DNA from: Proteocatella sp049670425
GTDB lineage: Bacteria > Bacillota > Clostridia > Peptostreptococcales > Filifactoraceae
Assembly: GCA_049670425.1 (NCBI GenBank)
Contig: JBATTG010000024.1
Span: 1-14,503, forward strand
Direction: 5' to 3'
DNA length: 14,503 nt
How positions within the stretch are numbered: position 1 is the stretch's first letter; each line of letters opens with the position of its first letter. The translations under genes were made by a program, and so were the position numbers. Shown here piece by piece: positions 6,631-12,302 of this stretch. The notes below the pieces were generated by a model. It had not been told where the DNA came from, searched no databases, and saw only the letters and a list, made by a program, of their open reading frames with translations.

Positions 6631-6659
6631 TTGTCATGAAATTATATTTATTGTATAAT
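6631..6659 (+). promoter_or_regulatory. Promoter of the MBL-fold hydrolase gene
   Basis: -35 TTGTCA (6631-6636), exactly 17 nt spacer, -10 TATAAT (6654-6659): 11 of 12 consensus bases. Predicted start near 6666, about 45 nt before the ATG at 6711. The 448-bp region 6245-6692 thus holds divergent promoters, and I see no gene in it. Confidence 0.8.
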
Positions 6660-6674
6660 GATTTGAAAAATATG

Positions 6675-6693
6675 ATTACGCAAAAATCGTAAT
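6675..6693 (+). promoter_or_regulatory. Inverted repeat in the MBL gene leader
   Basis: ATTACG (6675-6680) and CGTAAT (6688-6693) around a 7-nt loop. It lies just after the predicted transcription start and ends directly before the Shine-Dalgarno (GAAAGGAA, 6695-6702). It could be an operator site or a small hairpin affecting ribosome access; no regulator is identified. Confidence 0.4.
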
Positions 6694-6710
6694 TGAAAGG
6701 AATCAAACAT

Positions 6711-7601
6711 ATGGAAATGAAACTCATTAAAGGCAACACCTTTTATCTTAATCCTAGGCTCATTGACATCGGTGCTTATCGTATTAAAAACAAACAATTT
6801 GTATTAATAGATACTGGCTATGAAAAAACTGCAAAGACTGAAATCATACCATTTCTGGACTCCTCAAAAATGACTGTAGATGGCATTTTATGCACCCACG
6901 GACACCTGGACCACATTGGAGGCAACTATCTAATTAAAAATCGCTATAGTTCCAAAATCGCTTCACCGTATATAGAAAGTATTTTTGGTGAGAATAGCTA
7001 CAACATGTACATGGTAAGAAACAATTTTCGTTTTTCAGTCACCAAAGAAAAATTTTCAAAATTCAACTGTCCCGTGGACTGCGTTATTAAGCCAAACCAA
7101 GATACATTTACATTTTTAGGTATTCCATTCAAGACAATACCTCTTAATGGTCACAGTCCAAACCAGTTGGGATATATTACTCCAGATAACGTAGCTTATC
7201 TGGCTGATGCAATAATGTGCGAAAAACTTATCAATAAGACGAAAATCCCTTACATATTTGATTTAAATAAAGATATTGAATCCAAAAAAAGCCTCAAAAA
7301 CCTAAACTGCGATTACTACGTTATCTCACATGATGGGGTTTACGATGACATAAGCAAACTGATAGACATCAATCTCTCTTACATCGAAAATACAATCGAT
7401 TGTCTTATAAATTTAATGAAACATCCTTCTTCTTTCGATGATTACACAACTTTTGTCATGAATAAAATGAATATAAAACCATCCGTAAAGAAAATTGTTT
7501 ACATTCAGGAAATTCTAAAAAATTTTATTACTTATTTTCTCCAGAAAGACCTTGTGGACGCATTTGAACATAACGGAAAAATTATGCTTGTAAAAAAATA
7601 A
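6711..7601 (+). CDS. MBL-fold metallo-hydrolase
   Basis: Zinc-dependent hydrolase of the metallo-beta-lactamase superfamily, of the glyoxalase II-like kind; substrate unknown. From ATG 6711 it has 296 residues. Metal-binding motifs are complete: H63-x-H65-x-D67-H68 (CTHGHLDHIGG), H148 (NGHSPNQLGY), D166 (LADAIM) and H207 (ISHDG). An early IDTG near 33-36 is also typical. The last 85 residues, after the final His, form an extra helical region likely to define the substrate pocket. No signal peptide, so cytoplasmic. I prefer ATG 6711 to the TTG at 6693, because the SD GAAAGGAA (6695-6702) overlaps that TTG and stands 8 nt before the ATG. The gene has its own promoter and terminator, so it is probably monocistronic. 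Confidence 0.9.
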   Translation: MEMKLIKGNTFYLNPRLIDIGAYRIKNKQFVLIDTGYEKTAKTEIIPFLDSSKMTVDGILCTHGHLDHIGGNYLIKNRYSSKIASPYIESIFGENSYNMYMVRNNFRFSVTKEKFSKFNCPVDCVIKPNQDTFTFLGIPFKTIPLNGHSPNQLGYITPDNVAYLADAIMCEKLINKTKIPYIFDLNKDIESKKSLKNLNCDYYVISHDGVYDDISKLIDINLSYIENTIDCLINLMKHPSSFDDYTTFVMNKMNIKPSVKKIVYIQEILKNFITYFLQKDLVDAFEHNGKIMLVKK

Positions 7602-7602
7602 A

Positions 7603-7651
7603 ATATTCTTGCTGTATTTAAATCAAATTTAAAATACTGGAATTTTTTTTT
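7603..7651 (+). terminator. Probable intrinsic terminator of the MBL gene
   Basis: Just after the stop, GTATTTAAAT (7614-7623) pairs with ATTTAAAATAC (7627-7637) with one bulge. The outer bases ATTC and GAAT can extend the stem, and nine Ts follow (7643-7651). The stem is AT-rich and therefore weak, but the long T-run supports termination. Confidence 0.6.
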
Positions 7652-7657
7652 AAGATA

Positions 7658-7666
7658 TGATACAAT
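7658..7666 (+). promoter_or_regulatory. Possible promoter of the EFR1-type gene
   Basis: TGATACAAT gives an extended -10 (TACAAT at 7661-7666, five of six bases). No clear -35 is seen. The leader to the ATG at 7797 would be about 125 nt of AT-rich DNA with nothing else recognisable. Confidence 0.35.
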
Positions 7667-7796
7667 CCAAAATATGATTTGAATGTTATATTTTTCAAAC
7701 TTTTCCATCAAAGCATTGAATATCCAGAATTTTAAAATTGTATTGTAGATTTTTAATTACATAATTTATTATTTTTAAAAGACGAAAGGTGAAAAC

Positions 7797-8609
7797 ATGA
7801 GAGTAAACACGTTATATTTCAGTGCTACTGGCACAACAAAAAAAGTCGTTCAACATATCGCCGAACAAATAAGCTTAAACTTAAATAAAGAGATTTCAGT
7901 AAATCATTATGATTTTACACTTCCTGAATTCAGACAAAATCCCCCTGTGTATTCAAGTGAAGATATAGTCGTGATTGGAGTTCCTGTATATGCAGGAAGG
8001 GTTCCAAATGTATTGCTTAACTTCTTGTCGCAGTTAAATGGTCACGGTGCTTTAGCTGTAGGAATTGTTTTATACGGTAATAGAAATTATGATGATGCGC
8101 TTATAGAACTTCAAAACATAGTTAGTGAAAAAAGTTTCACATTAATTGGTGCCGGAGCCTTTATTGGCGAGCACTCATTTTCTAAGATTCTGGCAAAAGA
8201 CAGCCCAAATCCATCTGATATGCTTATAGCCCAATTTTTTGCAAAAAGCATAAGTTCTAAAATTCTTGAAGGCAATATTAAGCATTCAGTCAATGTTAGA
8301 GGAAATTCTCCGCTCAGACCTTATTACAGACCAAAAGATCCAAACGGAAATCCAGTGGATATAAGAAAAGTCGTTCCTAAAACTAATGAGCGCTGCAACA
8401 ACTGCAAAATATGCGTTTCAGTTTGTCCTATGGGCTCCATAAAAGAAGCTGATGTCACCATCGTTTCTGGAGTATGTATTAAATGTGGCGCCTGTATAAA
8501 AAAATGTCCCCAAGATGCAAAATACTATGATGATATCGGTTACTTAAGACACAAGACTGAACTTGAAGTTGATTTTGCGCAAAGAAAAGACCCTGAAATT
8601 TTCATCTAA
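7797..8609 (+). CDS. EFR1-type ferredoxin: flavodoxin domain fused to two [4Fe-4S] clusters
   Basis: Cytoplasmic electron carrier that probably passes electrons between FMN and ferredoxin-type clusters. The partner enzyme is unknown. The N-terminal two-thirds (about 1-165) is flavodoxin-like: a beta strand then SATGTTKKV (9-17) as the FMN phosphate loop, and GVPVYAGRVPN (61-71) as a second flavin loop. The C-terminal part carries two clusters: C200-x2-C203-x2-C206-x3-C210-P and C227-x2-C230-x2-C233-x3-C237-P, both complete. The 270-residue length is normal for the EFR1 family common in Clostridia. ATG 7797 has AAAGGTG (7785-7791) 5 nt upstream. It stands alone with its own putative promoter, so context gives no clue to its partner. 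Confidence 0.93.
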   Translation: MRVNTLYFSATGTTKKVVQHIAEQISLNLNKEISVNHYDFTLPEFRQNPPVYSSEDIVVIGVPVYAGRVPNVLLNFLSQLNGHGALAVGIVLYGNRNYDDALIELQNIVSEKSFTLIGAGAFIGEHSFSKILAKDSPNPSDMLIAQFFAKSISSKILEGNIKHSVNVRGNSPLRPYYRPKDPNGNPVDIRKVVPKTNERCNNCKICVSVCPMGSIKEADVTIVSGVCIKCGACIKKCPQDAKYYDDIGYLRHKTELEVDFAQRKDPEIFI

Positions 8610-8630
8610 AGATTTCAAGTTGAAAATTTC
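8595..8630 (+). other. Inverted repeat across the stop codon of the EFR1-type gene
   Basis: GAAATTTTCA (8595-8604) and TGAAAATTTC (8621-8630) are exact 10-nt reverse complements with a 16-nt loop containing the TAA stop. No T-run follows, so it is not a standard intrinsic terminator. It may stabilise the mRNA 3' region. The rest of 8631-8736 shows no gene. Confidence 0.5.
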
Positions 8631-8736
8631 TGAAGAAACTTTGCTGAGTGTCACCTCTATTTTTAAATAAGTTTAATTTTTAAAGCAAATATTTTTATAC
8701 AATTATAACATTATGGTTTTTAACATACTATAAAAA

Positions 8737-8745
8737 TGGTATAAT
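8737..8745 (+). promoter_or_regulatory. Promoter (extended -10) of the LapA-domain gene
   Basis: TGGTATAAT: perfect -10 TATAAT (8740-8745) with the TGN extension. The -35 at 17 nt spacing is poor (TTTTTA). Predicted start about 8752, with a short leader of about 28 nt containing the SD GGAGGTG (8769-8775). Confidence 0.6.
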
Positions 8746-8780
8746 TAATAAAATAAGACTAAATTTATGGAGGTGTTCGC

Positions 8781-9182
8781 ATGGCTCAATTTAAAATAAT
8801 TACCATTTTAGGAGTTGTTGTACTTGTCACATTATTTGCGGTACAAAATTCAGCTAACGTAGTTATAAAGTTTTTAACTTACAATTTTACAGTTTCACAG
8901 GCCCTAATTATTATTCTTTCTGTTGCGGTAGGTGTTATCATCGGACTTTTAGTTGGCTTGACTCGCACATTCAAGGCTTCTAAAAACATCAAACAATTAA
9001 GCAAAGATAATACTGATGTACAAAACAGAATTTTAAATCTTGAAAACGAAAATCAGAATCTTGCAATTAAAAACCAGGATCTTTTGCAGGAGAACCATGA
9101 TCTTCTGACTCAAAATCAGGAACTATCTTTGAAATTGCAACAAAAACCTGAAATCCATGATGATAAAAATGAACCTGAATAA
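8781..9182 (+). CDS. LapA-domain small membrane protein with C-terminal leucine-zipper coiled coil
   Basis: Of 133 residues, the first 65 form a LapA-like domain: membrane segment 1 (about 5-21), the family signature FAVQNSANVVIKF (19-31), then membrane segment 2 (about 41-60). In proteobacteria LapA works with LapB in LPS control; a Firmicute of this type has no such pathway, so the role here is unknown. Residues 68-122 form a cytoplasmic coiled coil with five exact heptads: Leu at 87, 94, 101, 108 and 115, and Asn at 91, 98, 105 and 112. The tail is Asp/Glu/Lys-rich. The protein probably dimerises or scaffolds a partner at the membrane. ATG 8781 has GGAGGTG 5 nt upstream. It is flanked by its own promoter and a strong terminator. 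Confidence 0.85.
   Translation: MAQFKIITILGVVVLVTLFAVQNSANVVIKFLTYNFTVSQALIIILSVAVGVIIGLLVGLTRTFKASKNIKQLSKDNTDVQNRILNLENENQNLAIKNQDLLQENHDLLTQNQELSLKLQQKPEIHDDKNEPE
9039..9143 (+). repeat. Five degenerate 21-bp tandem repeats encoding the zipper heptads
   Basis: Codons 87-121 fall into five 21-bp units, each opening with CTT or CTA (Leu); the first four carry an Asn codon as fifth codon. Units 1-4 share patterns such as AAxCAGGAT and AACCATGAT. Protein-level heptads: LENENQN, LAIKNQD, LLQENHD, LLTQNQE, LSLKLQQ. This suggests growth by duplication of one heptad, now diverged. Confidence 0.6.
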
Positions 9183-9207
9183 TTTTTTTAGATATTTAGT
9201 ATAATAA

Positions 9208-9260
9208 AAGACTATTGCATAATTATCTGGTTACCAGAAATGCAATAGTCTTATTTTTTT
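9208..9260. terminator. Bidirectional intrinsic terminator between convergent genes
   Basis: Perfect 13-bp arms AAGACTATTGCAT (9208-9220) and ATGCAATAGTCTT (9240-9252), with an inner 5-bp hairpin TCTGG-TTA-CCAGA (9226-9238). The plus strand continues ATTTTTTT (9253-9260); the minus strand continues with a U-rich TTATTAT. It ends both the LapA-domain gene and the minus-strand UPF0316 gene. Confidence 0.9.
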
Positions 9261-9265
9261 CATGT

Positions 9266-9787
9266 TTATTTTTTGGCAGATGTAACGTAGCCTCCGCTGT
9301 AAGAACTTATATCGTTTACGCTTACGAATGCTTCAATTTTATTTGTCTTCAAATAGTTGTAGAGCTCATTTACTCTCTTGCGTTTTGCGGTTATCAGCAG
9401 CATTTTTCTTTCTCCGGCGCGTCCTTCACCTATAAAGGTCGTAACACCAAAGTGAAGGTTTCTAAGTTCATCTATAATGTAATAAAATTCATGGTTTACT
9501 ATCATCCTTATCTGCACATCTCCAAATGCCAGCCTTCGCTCTAGCTTGCTGCCTATATAGTTTCCAAGCGAGAAGCCTACTGCATATGAAATAAGATAGT
9601 ACCACTTGTCCAGATTGTTGACGATATCTGCCAGTACCTTTGTGTAGATTATTATTTCAAAAAAACCTATGAATGCTGAAGTTTTTGCTCTTCCTTTTGT
9701 CAGAAGTATGGTTCTTGTTGTTGACAACGAGACATCTACTATTCTCAGTGCCACTATTAGTATACAATTTAATAGTAATTTTTGCAT
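9266..9787 (-). CDS. UPF0316 / DUF2179-type membrane protein
   Basis: Integral membrane protein of unknown function. The N-terminal 85 residues hold about three membrane segments (roughly 3-19, 37-55 and 61-79) with the pattern ALRIVDVSLSTTRTILLTKGR and the conserved YAVGFSLGNYIGSKLE. The C-terminal part (about 90-170) is a soluble DUF2179 domain with VTTFIGEGRAGERKMLL, close to the GxGxxGxxK loop also found at the end of YitT proteins. The 173-residue length is normal. ATG 9787 lies 9 nt after the dut stop, and its SD AGGAGG overlaps that stop, so the two genes form one unit. The family is widespread in Firmicutes; its biochemical role is not known to me. Confidence 0.85.
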   Translation of the reverse strand: MQKLLLNCILIVALRIVDVSLSTTRTILLTKGRAKTSAFIGFFEIIIYTKVLADIVNNLDKWYYLISYAVGFSLGNYIGSKLERRLAFGDVQIRMIVNHEFYYIIDELRNLHFGVTTFIGEGRAGERKMLLITAKRKRVNELYNYLKTNKIEAFVSVNDISSYSGGYVTSAKK

Positions 9788-9796
9788 TGTAACCTC

Positions 9797-10309
9797 CTAT
9801 TTTTTATTGGTACTTCCAAAGCCATCAAACATTCTATCTGACTTAAATTCAAGCAATTCTTCGTAGCTTATTTCAATCGACTGGGTTTGTGGAACTGGTA
9901 TAAGCAGTGCCTGCGCTATTGCCTTTTTATAATCATATTCTATAATATCTTGGATTCTTGTAAGTTCTTCATACGCTTTGGTGCTTCTAAATTCATCTTT
10001 TAAAATCATTATCGGTTTACTTGAATGATTCGTAACAGGAAGCAGCCACTCATTTCTGTAGCCACTGTCGATTACGCCTGAGCGCTGCCCTAGACCGATC
10101 GAGCCGGTAGAGCCTCTTTCTTTTATTATAAAACAGTATTCTTTGGGAAAACAACTTGCTATTCCAGCTGGAATTTTTACGGTTTCAGCGGGATTTATCA
10201 GGAGATAATCGTCTGCAAAACACGGATAGATATCATATCCTGCATCTTCCTCTCTTTTCATAGGTATAACGGCATTTTCCTTCAGTTTTGAAAAATATAT
10301 ATTTATCAT
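9797..10309 (-). CDS. dut: dUTP diphosphatase (dUTPase) family protein
   Basis: Hydrolyses dUTP to dUMP and PPi, keeping uracil out of DNA and feeding dTMP synthesis. All five trimeric-dUTPase motifs can be traced in 170 residues: DAGYDIY (22-28); ERGSTGS (64-70) in place of the usual PRSG/PRSS; GVIDSGYRNE (78-87) with D81 as the likely catalytic Asp; AIAQALLIPVP (130-140); and GFGSTNKK at the C-terminus (163-170). It is about 20-25 residues longer than minimal dUTPases, with extra sequence around 105-128 and 141-158. Start: ATG 10309, with GGAGGG (10317-10322) 7 nt upstream. A TTG five codons further up overlaps that SD and is rejected. The second-motif change leaves some chance of another nucleotide substrate. 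Confidence 0.82.
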   Translation of the reverse strand: MINIYFSKLKENAVIPMKREEDAGYDIYPCFADDYLLINPAETVKIPAGIASCFPKEYCFIIKERGSTGSIGLGQRSGVIDSGYRNEWLLPVTNHSSKPIMILKDEFRSTKAYEELTRIQDIIEYDYKKAIAQALLIPVPQTQSIEISYEELLEFKSDRMFDGFGSTNKK

Positions 10310-10339
10310 TTTTGTTCCCTCCAAAGAATATTATATAGC

Positions 10340-10379
10340 AAAAACTCCACTCTAGTACTATAAACTGAGTGAAGTTTTT
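10340..10379 (-). terminator. Intrinsic terminator of the transketolase operon
   Basis: In minus-strand RNA, arms 10367-10379 and 10340-10352 pair over 13 positions, including one G-U wobble (AAAACTTCACTC with GAGTGGAGTTTT), and the second arm ends in UUUUU. On the plus strand the wobble becomes a C-A mismatch, so the minus direction is favoured. It lies 28 nt after the tkt C-subunit stop and 30 nt before the dut start. Confidence 0.75.
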
Positions 10380-10406
10380 ATTTTATTTATGATTTATTTT
10401 GAAATA

Positions 10407-11336
10407 TTATTTACCAGCTAACTCTAAAGCCTTTTCAACTATGTTTTCTTTTGTAAGACCATAGAATTTAAGAAGGTCTGCAGGTTTTCCTGATTGTCCA
10501 AATACATCCTGAATTCCTATTCTCTTCACTAGAACAGGAAACTGCTCTGAAACTACTTCAGATACTGCTGAACCAAGTCCGCCAATTATACTGTGTTCTT
10601 CTACGGTTACAATTCTTCCGCACTCTTTAGCAGCTTTTACTATTAATTCTGAATCTATTGGCTTTATTGTAGATATATTGATTACTCTTGCATTTATTCC
10701 GCTGTTTTGTAATTCTTCTGCAGCATCAAGTGCCATTTTAACACAGATTCCTGTAGCTATTATTGCCAGTGAATCTCCGTCTTTTAACACTTCGCCTTTT
10801 CCTATTACAAAATCACATCCGTTTACATGAAGATCTTCAACTGCCATTCTTCCTGTTCTTATATATACTGGTCCTACATATTCTGCTGCTGCCTTTATTG
10901 CCGCTGCTGTTTCTGTAGCATCACATGGGCTTATTACTACCATGTTAGGTGTGCTTCTCATAAGAGCTATATCTTCTATTGCCTGATGCGTTGCTCCGTC
11001 TTCGCCTACTGTTATTCCAGAGTGACTTCCAACAATTTTAACGTTCATTTTTGGATATGCTACTGAGTTTCTAATCTGCTCAAAAGCTCTTCCTGTTGCA
11101 AACATTGCAAAGGTTGATGCAAATGGAATTAATCCTGTAGTAGCCATTCCTGCTGCCATACCAATCATATTTGCTTCTGCAATTCCTGCATTAAAAAATC
11201 TTTCTGGGTATTTACTTTTAAAGTCTGCGCTTTTTGTTGATTTTGACAGGTCGGCATCAAGTACAACTATTTTATTGTTTGTTTTTCCTAGTTCCGCTAA
11301 CGCTACGCCATATGCTTCTCTTGTTGCTTTCTTCAT
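10407..11336 (-). CDS. Transketolase, C-terminal subunit
   Basis: Second half of a split transketolase (pyrimidine-binding and C-terminal domains). With the N-terminal subunit it moves two-carbon units between sugar phosphates in the non-oxidative pentose phosphate pathway, using thiamine diphosphate. In 309 residues: FNAGIAEANMIGMAAGMA (48-65) with E54, the Glu that activates the thiamine ring; GSHSGITVGEDGATHQAIED (103-122); VYIRTGR (157-163); and a C-terminal domain with VEEHSIIGGLGSAV (245-258). Start ATG 11336 is chosen because AAAGGGG (11345-11351) lies 8 nt upstream; a start eight codons earlier would lie upstream of this SD and inside the N-subunit gene. It follows that gene by 4 nt, so the two are probably coupled to give equal amounts. 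DXS is excluded by the split form and by the neighbour. Confidence 0.95.
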   Translation of the reverse strand: MKKATREAYGVALAELGKTNNKIVVLDADLSKSTKSADFKSKYPERFFNAGIAEANMIGMAAGMATTGLIPFASTFAMFATGRAFEQIRNSVAYPKMNVKIVGSHSGITVGEDGATHQAIEDIALMRSTPNMVVISPCDATETAAAIKAAAEYVGPVYIRTGRMAVEDLHVNGCDFVIGKGEVLKDGDSLAIIATGICVKMALDAAEELQNSGINARVINISTIKPIDSELIVKAAKECGRIVTVEEHSIIGGLGSAVSEVVSEQFPVLVKRIGIQDVFGQSGKPADLLKFYGLTKENIVEKALELAGK

Positions 11337-11340
11337 CTTA

Positions 11341-12156
11341 TTAACCCCTTTCAATTTCATCTAATGCTTTTGATAATTCTTCTGCCGTTGGTGCTACTCC
11401 ATGCCATCCTGCTTGATTTTCCATGAAAGAAACGCCTTTTCCTTTAGCAGTTTTTGCTATTATAATGCTTGGTTTGTCTGTTACTGTTTTTGCAGCATCT
11501 ACCGCTTTTGATATCTCTTCAAAATTATGACCATCTATTGTTATTACATTCCATCCAAATGCTTTAAATTTTTCATCTAGAGGATCTACTCCCATTACAT
11601 CACAGTTTTTTCCGTCAATTTGTAATCCGTTGTTATCCAAGAATGCAATAAGATTGTTCAGCTTGTAATGCGCTCCTGCCATTGCAGCTTCCCATATCTG
11701 TCCTTCCTGACATTCTCCATCACCTAATATGGCATAAACATAATAGTCTAATTCCTGATATTTTGATGACATTGCCATTCCAACTGCTGCTGATAATCCC
11801 TGGCCCAAAGATCCCGTGCTCATATCAACGCCTGGTGTACCCTTCATGTCTGGATGTCCCTGAAGCATTGAATTTACTTGTCTCAAGCTTTCCATTTCTG
11901 TAGAGCATACATATCCTCTTTCGCAAAGAGTAGCGTATACTGCTGGCGCTGCATGTCCTTTTGAAAGCACAAGTCTGTCTCTGTTTTCCATTTGAGGATT
12001 TTGTGGGTCAATATTCATCTTTTCAAAATATAAAACCGTCAGAATATCTGCAACTGAAAGTGAACCACCTGGATGACCAGAGCCCGCCTTTGCAATCATT
12101 TTTAGAATATTTGTTCTAATACTTTTCGCATGAATCTTTAAACTATTATTATCCAT
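11341..12156 (-). CDS. Transketolase, N-terminal subunit
   Basis: Diphosphate-binding half of a split thiamine-diphosphate transketolase. In 271 residues: AKAGSGHPGGSLS (22-34) with the phosphate/substrate His28; LSKGHAAPAVYATL (64-77); HPDMKGTPGVDMSTGSLGQGL (101-121); and the thiamine diphosphate motif GDGECQEGQIWEAA (145-158) closing with DNN (174-176). The chain ends at the domain boundary, and the second subunit is encoded directly downstream. ATG 12156 is preceded by AAGGAG about 10 nt upstream. The operon has its own promoter at 12252-12281 and a terminator after the second gene. Split transketolases are common in Clostridia and archaea. Confidence 0.95.
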   Translation of the reverse strand: MDNNSLKIHAKSIRTNILKMIAKAGSGHPGGSLSVADILTVLYFEKMNIDPQNPQMENRDRLVLSKGHAAPAVYATLCERGYVCSTEMESLRQVNSMLQGHPDMKGTPGVDMSTGSLGQGLSAAVGMAMSSKYQELDYYVYAILGDGECQEGQIWEAAMAGAHYKLNNLIAFLDNNGLQIDGKNCDVMGVDPLDEKFKAFGWNVITIDGHNFEEISKAVDAAKTVTDKPSIIIAKTAKGKGVSFMENQAGWHGVAPTAEELSKALDEIERG

Positions 12157-12225
12157 TTTCTTTTTGCTCCTTTGTTTAATAAAATAACAAGTACTATTAT
12201 ATTACATAAATGCATATTTTTCCAT

Positions 12226-12244
12226 GAGTTTTGTTAAAAAACTC
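12226..12244 (-). other. Stem-loop at the predicted 5' end of the transketolase mRNA
   Basis: In minus-strand RNA, GAGTTTT (12238-12244), loop TTAAC, AAAACTC (12226-12232): a perfect 7-bp stem that begins at about +1 of the predicted transcript. A hairpin at the extreme 5' end is known in bacteria to protect mRNA. There is no U-tract, so it is not a terminator for the upstream topoisomerase gene. Confidence 0.5.
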
Positions 12245-12251
12245 AAATAAT

Positions 12252-12281
12252 ATTATATCTATAGTGTATAATTATCCTCAA
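12252..12281 (-). promoter_or_regulatory. Promoter of the split transketolase operon
   Basis: On the minus strand, -35 TTGAGG (12276-12281), 18-nt spacer, perfect -10 TATAAT (12252-12257). Predicted start about 12244-12245, with a leader of about 88 nt. It lies in the 146-nt gap after the topoisomerase gene, where no clear intrinsic terminator is seen, so some read-through into tkt is possible. Confidence 0.7.
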
Positions 12282-12302
12282 TTAGATTTTTTCGTTCAGG
12301 TT

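Noticed and set aside
6693..6710. TTG start six codons upstream for the MBL hydrolase
   Set aside because: The SD overlaps this TTG; the ATG at 6711 has correct spacing and the natural N-terminus.
8595..8630. Terminator for the EFR1-type gene
   Set aside because: The 10-bp inverted repeat spans the stop codon and no T-run follows; it is listed as an unexplained inverted repeat instead.
10310..10324. TTG start five codons upstream for dut
   Set aside because: The codons after it form the GGAGGG SD itself; ATG 10309 fits spacing and motif 1 position.
10330..10335. TATAAT as a dut promoter -10
   Set aside because: Transcription would start at the SD itself, and no -35 lies 16-18 nt upstream; probably chance within AT-rich DNA.
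12226..12244. Terminator for the topoisomerase gene
   Set aside because: No GC in the stem core and no U-tract; it also lies downstream of the tkt promoter.
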